The notes beneath the pieces are model-generated. The model had not been told where the DNA came from, made no database searches, and saw only the letters and a program-made list of their open reading frames with translations. DNA of 64,000 nt from Agapanthus africanus (taxonomy: Eukaryota; Streptophyta; Magnoliopsida; Asparagales; Amaryllidaceae): the NCBI GenBank assembly GCA_030015575.1, contig CM057338.1, positions 137,293,546 through 137,357,545 of the forward strand, written 5' to 3'. Below, in pieces: positions 45,696 to 57,664 of the stretch (positions are counted from its first letter, which is position 1; the number at the start of each line of letters is the position of its first letter). The translations under genes were made by a program, and so were the position numbers.

Positions 45696-46530
45696 GAGGC
45701 CGCCGAGTTCCTTCCTGCTCGGCGCATCCCCAGCGGGCATCCTCCTGCCTATCAAACACTGAGGATCTGAAGCACTCATCGCGAGGCCGCCGAGTTCCTT
45801 CTGCTCGGCGCATCCCCAGCGGGCATCCTCCTGCCCATCAGACGCTGATAGTCTGAAGCCCTCATCGTGAGGCCGTCGAGTTCCTTCCTGCTCGGAGCAT
45901 CCCCAGCAGGCATCCTCCTGCCCATCAGATGCTGAGGATCTCAAGCCCTCACCGCGAGGCCGCCGAGTTCCTTCTGCTCGGCGCATCCCCAGCGGGCATC
46001 CTCCTGCCCATCAGACACCGAGGATCTGAAACCCTCATCGCGAGGCCGCCGAGTTCCTTCTGCTTGGCGCATCCCCAGCGGGCATCCTCCTGCCCATCAG
46101 ACGCTGATGGTCTGAAGCCCTCACCGCGAGGCCGCCGAGTTCCTTCCTGCTCGGCGCATCCCCAGCAGGCATCCTCCTGCCCATCATACGCTGATGGTCT
46201 GAAGCCCTCATCGCGAGGCCGCCGAGTTCCTTCCTGCTCGGCGCATCCCTAACGGGCATCCTCCTGTCCATCAGATGCTGAGGATCTCAAGCCCTCATCA
46301 TGAGGCCGCCGAGTTCCCAGCGGGCATCCTCCTGCCCGGCGCATCCCAGCAGGCATCCTCCTGCCCATCAGACGCTGATGGTCTGAAGCCCTCATCGCGA
46401 GGCCACCGAGTTCCTTCCTGCTCGGCGCATCCCCAGCGGGCGTCCTCCTGCCTATCAAACGCTGAGGGTCTGAAGCCCTCTTCGCGAGGCCACCGAGCCC
46501 CTTCCTACTCGGCGCATCCCGATGGGTAGC
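45696..46530 (+). repeat. Tandem array 3 of W, 86-87-bp unit
   Basis: GAGGCCGCCGAGTTCC-type starts at 45696, 45783, 45869, 45956, 46042, 46128, 46215, 46302, 46399 and 46486. The longer step at 46302 contains a local duplication of the GGCATCCTCCTGCC word. Open frames on both strands here come from the period being close to a multiple of three. Confidence 0.92.
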
Positions 46531-47160
46531 TTCCTACCCAACAAAGATAAGGATCAAAGTCCTTCCAGACTCGACTACCCCTGGCCAGTAGCTTCCCTAC
46601 TCGCAACGCCAGGGGTCAAGACCCTTGCCAAGATCAACTGAGCAGCTTCCCTACTCGGTCATCCCCAGCAGGCATCCTCCTGCCCAACAGACGCTGCGGG
46701 TTTGTAGCCCTCATAACGAGGCCACGGAGCCCATCACATGCAGCGGATCCGAATCCCCAACGAGAGACATCAGGTCTATCCAAGTCTGAGTAATCCTCCC
46801 TCGACTTCGGGGCCATGGAGATGCCTCCTTCTCAGCAGCGCTCGGCACCTCGGCAAGTGATCGAAATCAACTCGACGACCGATCGCCCCACATGTCACGC
46901 CCATACTGGGCTGCGCCCTATCAGTCCACAGGTCTGCACACATCGCGTCGGCCAACCGACACTTGACACGCAGACAGTCGCTTCAATGACAGGATGCACA
47001 AACCGGCACACTTTCCTTAAATGCAGAGATTTCGCCTTGATTCGCTGGCAGAAAAGGCAGCTGACAGCCCGGGGACGCGTCCTGACGAAATCTTAGGAGA
47101 GAGCTCTCCCCGGACGACCCGGCAGTCCACTCTTAGCCCGACCCGCCAGCTGGTCGGGAC
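46531..47160 (+). other. Remainder of W interior
   Basis: Two further diverged repeat-like units to about 46740, then unique sequence. A short open frame (46815-47096) has no recognisable domain. I see nothing else supportable. Confidence 0.4.
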
Positions 47161-47176
47161 AAGAGTGGGGGGCTAA
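47161..47176 (+). other. Polypurine tract of W
   Basis: AAGAGTGGGGGGCTAA directly before the TGATGATGC start of the 3' LTR. Confidence 0.8.
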
Positions 47177-47920
47177 TGATGATGCTCTATATTGGCGACC
47201 TTCCAGATCAGGACACGTGGCAGATGATGTGTCCCGGAACTCAGAAGAGAGGGCCCACGGGGGCCGATCAGGCCACCCCTGTACCCGACCTACAAGCACA
47301 AAGCTGGCTCACCTCAGGGCCCCCTGCAAATTGGCCTCCTCGGCTTCTCAGCTCGCCTCCGAGCTACCGCAGGACCAAGATACCTCGGCTCTCTCGCTCG
47401 TTCCCGAGCTCTCCCGCCGAGACCATCTTCCTCGGTCCCTCCGACCGACCAACTCCACCACTCACAGGCGTAACCACCGCTCCACAAATCTCATCATGCG
47501 CAGATTCTCCGCCAGCAACATCCCACGTTCCACGCCATCACGATCCCCATTAATGGGCGATCCGCTCTTTACGCGGGCGTGGCGTCGGGAGCGTAACTGC
47601 CGGCGAGATTCTCGCACCTGCTGCTGCATGCCACCACCGCTATATAAACCCCCATCATAGAGGGGTCAAGTAAGCGATTTTTTTACACTTTACACCGTTA
47701 CTCTACCCGGGTCTCACTACTAACTTGAGCGTCGGAGGGTCCTTGGTGGTACCAAACCACCCCGGGACTTCCTTGCAGGTACTCGGCGACAGCCTCCTCA
47801 CCCCATCTTCTCCTCTCAAAACCCATTGAGACCCACACGTAACGAAGGACAATCAACCAAGTTCACCTCGAGATCAACGGAAGACAATATCTGACGGAGG
47901 CCCGAAAAGGAACCCCATCA
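47177..47920 (+). repeat. 3' LTR of W
   Basis: 744 bp, TGATGATGCTC to CCCCATCA. Intact TATA box TATATAAA at 47641-47648. Downstream are the TCGGAGGGTCC and CGGGACTTCCTTGCAGG blocks also present in the X LTR. Confidence 0.92.
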
Positions 47921-48170
47921 GGAAGGATAAAAACCCTAATTTGTTTTGGATTCAAAGAAAATGAATTTTTGTATAAGAATTTATTCGTTAGGTTAGGGGC
48001 AAAAAGGTCAAAAACTAATCATGTTTTTTGCACATGGGAATCTTTTTCAGAAAATTCTAACGTCGGGTTAACCGAGGGTAGTCAAATGTAAACGGTTTGT
48101 ACTATAGAGTATTTTAATGCAGCGAAAAAACAATAAGGTATATCAGTGCAACATGGGTGAAACTGCCACA
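47921..48170. repeat. Right inverted end of the DNA-transposon-like element
   Basis: GTGCAACATGGGTGAAAC (48147-48164) and blocks to 47988 are the inverse of 30735-30872. No transposase frame is seen in either flank, so the element would be non-autonomous. The superfamily is not determined; the sequence style suggests a Mutator-like element. Confidence 0.5.
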
Positions 48171-49668
48171 AGTCGGAAAAATAGCACGTGACCGGCACGA
48201 GAATCACGCAGCATTTAAAGGCGTAACGTAATTCAAGTAAGCCGAAACTCAGAAATCTAAATCTTTTTGTGGAAAATAGTGGAGGTGCAGTTTTGAAATA
48301 AAGGTATAATGAAATCAAGTTTTTTTTTTAAATGCATAAATAATGATATATGAAAATACAAGTGAATTATATACTGGTTGAAAACATTTTTCGTCCTTTA
48401 AAAATTTAGGCAACACCTCCCTTATGTATTTTGATCCAAAACCATATACATAACAATATGTAGGCATCCCCAAACGGGAGCTAGCTCTTCGCCAATTGGC
48501 GGAATCACAACCACGAAATAAAGCGGTAAAAATATACGACGCATTACGATGAAGATCAAACACAGAAAGAATAAATAAATAAAGCAAGACATCAAAAACC
48601 TCAAAAGAAGCGAGCATACACTCATCGCTCTAAGTCTCACAGCCACAAGTCTTTCTAGGTCTACTAATATACAAAATCTAGTTTTTGATTGATGGAGTTT
48701 ATCTAGATACAAAAGGAATAATAAATACAAGAGTGGGCACGATCCAATGTGTGTCCCACCTACCATAGCAAAACACCCTGGATGAAGCTGTGTGCCAGCG
48801 ATACCGCTACTGATCTAAGCGGTCAAACCTACAAGAATACTGTGGCACAACAGTGATGAGTTGCCAACTCGTGGGTAGAAAACATCAGCAGGTAGAAATC
48901 AAATAAATAACAATTCTTAAGTCAAACTGTATCATGAAGGTAATACTATGATATCTAGGGTGACCATATATACATACGTATCAACAATATAATCGATGCC
49001 AATGACAACATGTAAGAGATCAAACGTCTGAAATCATGTGCCTGTATGTATGAGGAAAATCAACCAACCTGTGTCCATCAACGACACATCAACATCATGG
49101 AAACTGAGTGTCCAACATCGACACACTAAAATATCATGAAACCCGTGTCCAGTATCGACACGTAAATCCTCATATCTCATGCGCCGCATCCTCTGATCGG
49201 CCCTCATATCCATCTCACGACTCCAGTCGGTATCCTCAAATAACCGCCGGATCCAAACTATCACCGGTAGGTAGTGCTCCACTGCTAGGCTCATCGTGTA
49301 CATCTCGAGTTTATTGCCCCGGGGTACCTAACCGGGTCCACCATGTACCCGCAGACGGCTCATCCAACTCCTCGAATCGGGTCTCGAAAACAAGCTCAGA
49401 ACCGAGAAAACTAATGGTGGACGCATCGAAATCACATCACGAGAAACCGCGTTTTTAAAACAATTCATAATTTCCTTTGAAATATATCCACGGTTCTCAA
49501 ATCCAGAAATCTCATGAAAACAGTATCTCAATGCATGCAACCATAAAATACGATGTATGCAACATAGATCGGTAATGTGAGCATATCAAGTATATCATGT
49601 AAACATGTCATATGATAGTACTAAACAATTAAGAATAATATCATGATATAGCCATTCTACTGTGTAAG
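48171..49668 (-). repeat. Unclassified LTR-like sequence
   Basis: AT-rich, no convincing gene. The block near 48780-48900 (CCAGCGATACCGCTACTGATC, then a GTTGCCAACTCGTGGG motif) looks like the 3' part of a gypsy LTR read on the minus strand. No terminal GTGACA-type end or target duplication was found. It ends at J, which probably inserted into it. The short open frames on both strands are not supported as genes. Confidence 0.35.
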
Positions 49669-50730
49669 TGTAACACCCGAGCCCAATTATACTATTTCTG
49701 TTACTGGTTGAGTGTTAGACATTGCTCATTTCAATTATCTTGCTTGTTTGGTTCTTGTTGCAAAATTTTAACCGGCTAAGTCATTTTTGCCTATAACAAA
49801 TTTAACACCTAAAATGAAATTAAAAATATCCATATTGACCTACTCGTCACCACTAGTCACGTGGTAGCGTCCGCGCGTCGAGATTTCATCCCGTTCGGTG
49901 AAACGGGCGAGTTTGGACGGCTACGCGCGCGTGCAAGTGTCCGACTTGGGGGCATGCATTTTAATCATAAGAAATCTCATTTTGAAATTTGGAACCCGCT
50001 TAAAATTCTATTATTTGAATTTCAAATTTTTGGGCGCAACCCGGGCGTGATTTGGAAATGTTTCATTTAGCGCCGAAATACCCATTTAATTTAATAATCT
50101 AAAACTATATAAAATATATTTTCTGTTACCCAAACCAACGATTCAAATCCTTTTAAATCCTTTTAAATTTTATTTTAAATTTCCTTTTCACACCCCGGCC
50201 AATCACGAGGGGCTTTACCCTCGTGGGCCCCTCTCTCTCCGTCTCTCTATCTCTCCTCTCTCCTTCTATATCTCTCTCTCTCTCTCTTCCTCTATCTCTC
50301 TATAATCTCTCTCTCCTAAAATCTCTCTCTCTCTCTATCCCTATAATATACTGTTCCTTCGTCCTCATCTCGCAGAAAAAGAAAACCCCACGACGAACCC
50401 CCCATCGCAGAACCCTAGCCATCTCCGCTGCCGTCGCCGCCGCAGCCCCCGCGCCGACGACACCACCACCATCACCCTGGTCCCGACCTCTCCACCTTCC
50501 TCCACCTTCCCTCACCTTCTTTCCCTTGGAGAACCCGACCACCGATAGCCCCGACTTCACCTGCACCTTTCACCGCCGGCGACCCCACTTCCTCGTCGGC
50601 CCCCACTCGTCCTCCTCATCACCTACGCACCAGCCCCCGACCTTCTTCCTCCTTCCCTCGCCGGGCTGCAACAGAACCCGACGCCCGAACCCTAGCACCT
50701 CCTCCGATCGCCGGAAAAGCGGCCGTCGAC
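49669..50730 (+). repeat. 5' LTR of J, part before H
   Basis: Starts TGTAACACCCGAGCCC. It carries the CGTGGTAGCGTCCGCG block, a CT-rich promoter-like run and a GC-rich strip with an open frame (50223-50735). It ends GTCGAC, the H target. Confidence 0.88.
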
Positions 50731-53594
50731 TGTAACACCCAAGCCCAATAATACTATTAGTATTACTAGTTGAAGGCTATATCTTGCTCAGTCCAATTAT
50801 CCTGATTATTTGGTGCTTTTTGCAAAATTATAACCGGTTAAGTCATTTTGGCACATAACAAATTTTAACTCCTAAAATGAAATTTAAGATGTCCATGTTG
50901 GCCTACTCGTCGCCACTAGTCGCGGGGTAGCGTCCGCGTGTCGAGATTCCGTTCCGTTTGGCTAAACGGGCGAGTTTGGACGACTACGCGCGCGTGCAAG
51001 TGTCCGACTTGGGGGCATGCATTTTAATCATTAAACACCTCTTTTCAAAATTTGGAACCCGCTTAAAATCCTATAATTTGAATTTGGAACATTTGGGCGC
51101 AACCCGGGCGCGATTTGGAAATGTTTCATTTCGCGCCAAAAAGGGCCCATTTCAATTTAATATCTAAACTATATTTATACGAATCTAAAATCCTTTAACA
51201 GTTAATTATTTTCAAATCCCTTTTTAAAATCTCGTGGCCAATCGCAGAGTAGGATTGCACCGCGTGGGCCCCGCCTCCTTTTCCCTATCTCTCTCTCTCT
51301 CTTCCCTCAATCTCTCTCTTCCTCTCTCCAATCTCCCTCTCTCTCTTCTTATATTTGAAAACGCTGCAGCCGCCTCCCTACTTTCTGCCTCCATCACGAA
51401 ACCCACACGAAACCCTAACCCTAGCTTCTCGCAACGTCACCGCCGATCCCCCGCGACCTCGCCGTCGCCGCCCTCGCCACCACGAGACTCACCGCACCCT
51501 TTTCCTCTCTCCCCCGCCTCTTCCCGTGCCTGCACCCAACCCGACGACGCCATCAACCGTCGCAGGCCTCGTCGTCGACATCGCCTCCAGCCACCGACGA
51601 CGCCGTGACTCCCTCTCCTCCTCCTCGTCGCAACCTCGTCGTCGCCTTCCCTCTCCCCTCGCCAGACCACCTTCAAACCCAAACCCGACCCTGTACCAAT
51701 CTCCAGGTCGCCGGAAATCGCGCCGACGACCCTCGTCGACGTCTCCCGCGCCACCTACTTTCCCCCTCGATCACCTGGGCCGACCACCACCCTCCTCCAC
51801 TCGTCGCACCCCTCTCCAGCAAGCCCAGCGGCTGTTCCAGACCTTCGCAGCCGTCGTCGCTGCCTCGCCGGCGTTCCAGTGCCGTCGAGCCATCGTGGTT
51901 GCACCCTGCTTCTTTCCTGTAAGTTTTCCTTGTCCTCCCTTTTGGGTACAATCCCCCTTGCTGGTCGTTATTTGCGTGTATCATATCGTAATTGCTAACT
52001 TCGCTACTTTTGTTGTTGCCGGAATCTGACCGTGCCGTCTTGGCGAACCCGACGCTCCAGTGAAGCCCCCTGGTCCGTGTGATCCCGTTGTTCTCTGTTG
52101 GGACTCGATCCATGGCCCGTGCTATCATATCGTGTTTTCTGCCGACATCGCATCCGTGTTCCAGATTGCGGAACCGTCTAGGCAAGTATCTGAATACTTG
52201 CTCTAATATGCTAGCGTGCGAGATCTAGTCTTGCCACGCATTTGAATTCATACTATAAAACAACTTAATGATGGTAATGGATATCATATTATTGCAGTTA
52301 TCTTAACCTGGAATCGTACAACAGTTCCTCGTAATTAATCAACCCACATCAATCCATATTTCAACTAAACAAAACAACTGAATCATATCTGCTTAAATTG
52401 TTAAATCATTCACGAAACAATTATTATACTTAATGTAAATTCCTGTAGCTTCATTACTTCAGAATTGTGGATATTGATTTACCTTGTGGCTATTGCACCC
52501 TAAAAATGATTGAACCTGTTTATAAGAGAATACAAACATCACTGTGGTTATATGGAATATTGTGGTTAATTACTGTTTCCTGCTGTTGTTCATTATTGAT
52601 TGTATACCTGTTGTGAGCACTTACCCGATTGCACGACATATTGGCCCGACCCTGCTACACCTGACATATACATACATACCGACTCATCCTGTTGTACCAT
52701 GACATTACTTGTTTCCTGATCTCATGCCTAATGCCGACAAACCTAACCATTCCTGCTGTCGATCCAGACAGACCTACTTTTACTTGACTTTGTGTTGGCA
52801 TTAGTCCTTGACTACTGAATACCTGACCTGACATACATAGTTTGGGGGTATGGGGAAATCAAAGGTGAAACCGACTTGTAACTCAACAGTTCGATACATT
52901 GTTCTGATCAGTCTTACGGGCTTGGCCAGCTCCGAAGTGTTGATGCTGACATCACTCGTCCATCCTACTACCTTTTACTGCTTAGCGGCACGTCTCGGAT
53001 TCAGCCCCGAGGGTTATGACCGTGGTCCCGGGCACGCACGGGATACTATTGAGTTACATCGACGATTCATCAATTGGTTTCAAAGACTATAGAGTAGAAA
53101 ACCTGATAGGACAGTTTGGACACCATTGCACATTACCCTGCTTGTTATTTCTTGTTACTGCTTTATTCATGTTCATACTTGCATTGTTTATTACCATGTT
53201 TGTACTATATATTTGATGTCACGACGCGCTGACGTCTGGGTTTTGCATGGCCCAGATTCCGTACCATTTTCGACGACCGAGCAGGAGTACTTCAGCCAGC
53301 AGGCTGAACAGTGAGTCCTTAGGGTTAGTTTATTTATTTCTTTCATTTCCAGATGTGAGCCCGCATTATGGGACGTACTGTTTATTCATTGTATTGGATC
53401 ATTAGCTTCCGCACTTATTGTTTGTTGATTCTTGTTATTATGGATTTGGACATGTATTAGATTAGTTTATTATCTTGTTCTTGATATCCTTACAACCGTA
53501 ATGTGACTGTGGATGGATACTTCCTACCCACAGGTAGCATGGTTGGCTATATCACGTGCCCAATCTTGCGTACTCTGGGAAGCGGGGCGTGACA
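50731..53594 (+). repeat. 5' LTR of H
   Basis: TGTAACACCCAAGCCC to GGGAAGCGGGGCGTGACA. Weak TATA (CTTATATTTG, about 51348), telo-box-like AAACCCTAACCCTAG (51410-51424), GC-rich open-frame strip, nested hairpin at 52728-52804. Confidence 0.92.
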
Positions 53595-53603
53595 TGGTTC
53601 TTT

Positions 53604-53616
53604 TGGTATCAGAGAC
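53604..53616 (+). promoter_or_regulatory. Primer binding site of H (one mismatch)
   Basis: TGGTATCAGAGAC where C and J have TGGTATCAGAGCC; nine bases after the LTR end. Confidence 0.85.
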
Positions 53617-53963
53617 ATAGGTTAATTGGGTTGATTCTTTGTAGTTGGGTATTGCACCCGATACACGAATCAGAATACCCGTGATTAGGAGACATGTCCT
53701 GCCACCTTGACCGTTTTACCGTCCTTGAATCATTCTTCCAGATCATGTCGACATGCAAACTTACTTTGCATTGTCAACTCGAAAACCTAACTTCTTGTTA
53801 TCCCTAGGACTTAGGCGACTTGGGTGGAGTTAAGTAATTGCGGCTATGATACCGCGGCATAGCTACAATGCGGCACTCTATTTAAGTATCTTGGAGTTCT
53901 AGCCTTGATCTATACTCGAAATCTATCATCATGCTAATGTTGGGTACTTTGATTTCCAGGAAT

Positions 53964-54840
53964 ATGGCCGGTCAGAATTTGAAGATGGACCCAGGGCGTG
54001 CGGTCTTAGCCGCCAGGCGTAGAGTGATAAGGGGATTGCTGGAGAAACTAAAGGAACAAATCGAGCTGGAACCGGCATTTGCACTGAACCAAACGTCTGT
54101 ACGTAGAAGTATTCCGGTGAACAGGCGCAGCGTAGCACCAATGAAGAAAACAAGTGTGGGTGATCGGAAGGGGAGCGTGATCTGTAGCTACTGCCATAAA
54201 CCCGGACATGTGCGAAAGAAGTGTCGTATGAGGCTGGGACTCTGTTTTAGATGTGGGGCGGCAGATCACACCGTTGAAGCTTGTCCGTCGAAGCCTCGCA
54301 CGAAAGATGATGTTCAGAAGCCTCCGCAGAGACCGTTCCAAGGGCAGAGACAGTTGAATCAAGGATCTAATCAGCCTCGAGCGTTCACGTTGACAGCCGA
54401 GAAAGCTAAGGCATCGGGAGGAGTGGTTTCAGGTAATTTACTCGTTCATGGATTTCCCGCTTTGGAATTACTTAATTTCGGAGCATCCCACTGTTTATGT
54501 CATCCAAATTTATAACTACACACTCGATTACCTGCACGACCCTGTCTAGTTTCGGGAAATACACACTGGGAATGGGAAAATCATAGCTAGTAAGGAATGT
54601 AGAGATTGTACAGTTGTTGTTTGCGGACGTAAGATTTTGCAGATTTCTTGGTAATAGATACGGGCAGTTATGAGGTTGTCTGGGGGATGGATTTTCTTGG
54701 CACTTTCCACGTCCACATTGACTGTAGGGCAAGGAAGGTAATTTTCCAGATTCCCGGACATCCTAAGTTTACTTTCATTGGAGGAAGCAGTTCTGTCGGG
54801 CCAGTCGAGTTTTGGGCTAGGCCGACGAACAATGTTCTTG
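53964..54840 (+). pseudogene. gag: gag remnant with zinc knuckles and protease, element H
   Basis: Starts MAGQNLKMDPGR and stays open to 54515, with the same join as in C (LKEQIELE then PAFALNQTS), the same two knuckles and the beginning of protease. One base is missing near 54492 (against C), and the protease site reads LLNFGAS instead of LFDSGAS, so the catalytic DSG is lost. A second single-base loss lies near 54630. The frame then returns at 54648 in another phase. Confidence 0.82.
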
Positions 54841-57610
54841 CGGCTATGGTAGTGGAGAGTAATGAAGAGCCGGCAGTTGTCCGCGACTTTATGGATGTGT
54901 TTGAAGATATTTCGGGCTTACCGCCGAAGCGAGATGTGGAGTTTGCGATTGACCTTATTCCTGGTGCAGCGCCAGTATCAAAATCTTTTATCCGATGGCA
55001 CCGGTGGAATTGGAAGAAGTAAGAAACAAGTGGGTGAATTACTCGAGAAGGGATGGATTCGAAGCAGCAACTCGCCGTGGGGAGCTCCAGTTCTTTTAGT
55101 AAAGAAGAAGGATGGCACGAGAAGGATGTGCATTGATTACCGAGAATTGAACCGGGTGACTATTAAGAATAAATACCCGATCCCTCGCATTGGAGAACTT
55201 TTTGAGCAGCTTAGTGGCGCGAGGGTATTCTCGAAACTGGACTTGCGATCAGGATATCATCAGGTCCGAGTGAAGGCAGAAGACATTTGCAAGACGGCGT
55301 TTCGAACTCGGTATGGACATTTCGAGTACCTAGTGATGCCCTTCGGAGTGACTAATGCGCCAGCAATATTTATGGATTTGATGAACAGGATCTTTTCACC
55401 TTTCTTGGACCAGTTTATCGTGGTATTCATCGACGATATTCTGGTATACTCGAAGAGTCCGGAGGAGCATGCTGAGCACTTAAGGATCGCACTGCAGACG
55501 CTGAGACAAGAGAAGTTATGTGCGAAGATGAGTAAGTGCGAATTCTGGCTGGAAGAAGTGAAGTTTCTGGGGCATGTTGTGTCGGGCAATGGAATCGCCG
55601 TTGATCCCGAGAAGATTGTAGCAGTTCGAGATTGGCCTATTCCAAAGAATGTTGCGGAGATAAGAAGTTTTCTTGGACTCGCCGGTTACTACAGAAGATT
55701 TGTGGAGAACTTCGCTCGTTTAGCTGAGCCGTTAACCAAGCTTACGCGTAAGGAGGTACCGTTTGTTTGGACGGATGGATGTGCATTGGCCTTCGAGACA
55801 GCTGAAGACTCATGAGAAGAACTATCCGACTCATGACTTAGAGCTTGCAGCCGTGATCTTCGCCCTGAAGATTTGGGGACACTACCTTCTGGGCGAGAGA
55901 GTTGAAGTCTTTACAGATCACAAGAGTTTGAAATATGTGTTCACTCAGAAGGAGTTGAACATGAGGCAACGCAGATGGTTGGAGCTGATGGCCGACTATG
56001 ACCTCGATCTTAAGTACCATCCGGGAAAAGTTAACGTCGTGCCAGATGCGCTAAGTCGGTTACCAGCAATTCAGGTATTGACCGCACAAAGGGAGATCAT
56101 TGCGGATTTTCGGAGATTTGACTTGGAGGTTGTGCTACCACATGCTACAGGACAGCTGATGCAGTTGCAAGTACAATCGTCCTTAGTTGATAAGATTAAA
56201 GCGACACAATCGCAGGATCCTAGACTACAAAAGTTTCGGGAGCAGGTTGAAGCCGGACTGCGAACCGATTTACTGATCCATGAAGACGGTTCGTTGAGAT
56301 ATGGTAGCCGTGTGTGTGTGCCAAACGGAGATGTGCGTGAAGAGCTTATGAAGGAGGCACACAGTTCAGCTTACTCTGTACATCCAGGAGGGACAAAGAT
56401 GTACCGAGATATTCGACAGCACTTTTGGTGGGAAGGAATGAAAAGGGAAATTGCTCGCTTCGTGGCTAAGTGCTTGGTGTGTCAGCAAGTCAAGGCTGAA
56501 CACCAAAGGGTTGCTGGTTTGTTGCAACCACTTCCGATTTCTCAGTAGAAGTGGGAACATATAACCATGGATTTCGTGACGGCTTTACCGCGGAGTCCAA
56601 AGGGCAACAATGCTGTATGGGTGATTGTCGATCGGTTGACCAAGGCAGCTCACTTTATTCCTTTTCGGGTTGGTCAATCGACAGAGACTTTGGCAGAGCG
56701 GTACATGCAGGAGATTGTCAGATTGCATGGAGTACCGGTAAGCATCGTGTCCGATCGAGACACTCGGTTCTTGTCGCACTTTTGGAGGAGCTTACAAGAA
56801 AGTTTGGGGACTCGATTGAAGTTTAGCACAGCTTATCATCCTCAGACTGATGGACAATCGGAGAGGACGATCCAGACCCTTAAGGATATGTTGAGGGCTT
56901 GCATGTTGGACTTCAAGGGTTCTTGGGAGGATCATCTACACCTGGTGGAGTTTTCGTACAGCAATAGCTTCCAAGCGACAATTCAGATGGCTCTGTTTGA
57001 AGCACTGTATGGTCGTAAGTGCCGTTCACCTGTTTGTTGGGATGATGTTGGTGGACGAAGGTTACTAGGACCAGATTTGGTGGTACAGACAGTCGAGAAG
57101 GTGAATACAATCAGGAAGCATATGAAGGCAGCTCAAGACAGACAGAAAAGTTGGGCCGACACGTCAAGAAGACCTCTAGAGTTCGCCGTGGGTGATTTGG
57201 TATTCCTGAAGATATCACCGACTAGAGGGGTGATTCGCTTTGGAAGTCGGGGAAAGCTTAGTCCCCGATTCGTCGGACCCTTCAAGATATTGGAGCGTGT
57301 TGGAGAGGTAGCGTACCGTTTGGCGTTACCACAGTCTTTAGCAGGAGTTCACGATGTGTTTCATGTGTCTCAACTACGGAGGTATGTTCGTGATGAGACT
57401 CATGTCTTGGATCATTCAGAGTTGACCGTACGGAAGGACCTGTCTTTTGGGGAGAGACCAGTTGAAATCAAGGATCGAAGAGAAAAGGTTCTTAAGAACA
57501 AGGTTATCCCTCTTGCGCTAGTTCTTGGGGTAACCGATCGCATGGAGAATCCACTTGGGAACGAGAAGACGAGATCCGACAGAAATTCGCTCACCTTTTC
57601 CAGTAGTTAG
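54841..57610 (+). pseudogene. pol: pol of element H: RT, broken RNase H, integrase, chromodomain
   Basis: RT is readable from 55030 (single-base losses near 54990 and 55020) through [13 protein letters not shown] near 55430. At about 55797 some 143 bp are missing relative to C (38861-39004), between two copies of CGAGAC; this removes the SDAS part of RNase H with its first catalytic Asp and shifts the frame. RNase H end and the integrase zinc module read on to a TAG at 56546-56548, where C has Trp. The integrase core and chromodomain continue from 56567; a single-base loss near 57518 scrambles the last residues. Confidence 0.88.
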
Positions 57611-57664
57611 CTATCTTGTATTCTTGGAATTTCGAGGACGAAATTCTTTTGTAGTTGGGTATGA

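Larger units (their letters stand above)
31229..47920 (+). mobile_element. Element W: non-autonomous Tat-related LTR retrotransposon, interrupted by C
   Basis: 5' LTR 31229-31697 plus 43731-44005 (744 bp in total), interior 44006-47176, 3' LTR 47177-47920 (744 bp). Flanks GGAAA (31224-31228) and GGAAG (47921-47925) are an imperfect target duplication. The primer-site motif and LTR end match those of X. The 3.17-kb interior has only a short gag-like start and no pol; most of it is 85-88-bp tandem repeats. It would have depended on another element for enzymes. After subtracting C it is about 4.66 kb long. Confidence 0.85.

Noticed and set aside
44899-46529. Several open frames of 60-230 codons on both strands in the W repeats
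   Set aside because: They follow the tandem repeats, whose period is close to a multiple of three; no domain or start context supports them.
48315-48766. Minus-strand frames of 100-114 codons as membrane proteins
   Set aside because: Hydrophobic, AT-driven, overlapping in two frames and without conserved motifs; the region looks like an LTR.
54546-54761. Minus-strand frames opposite the H and C protease and RT
   Set aside because: Shadow frames of the coding strand; they appear wherever pol is well preserved.
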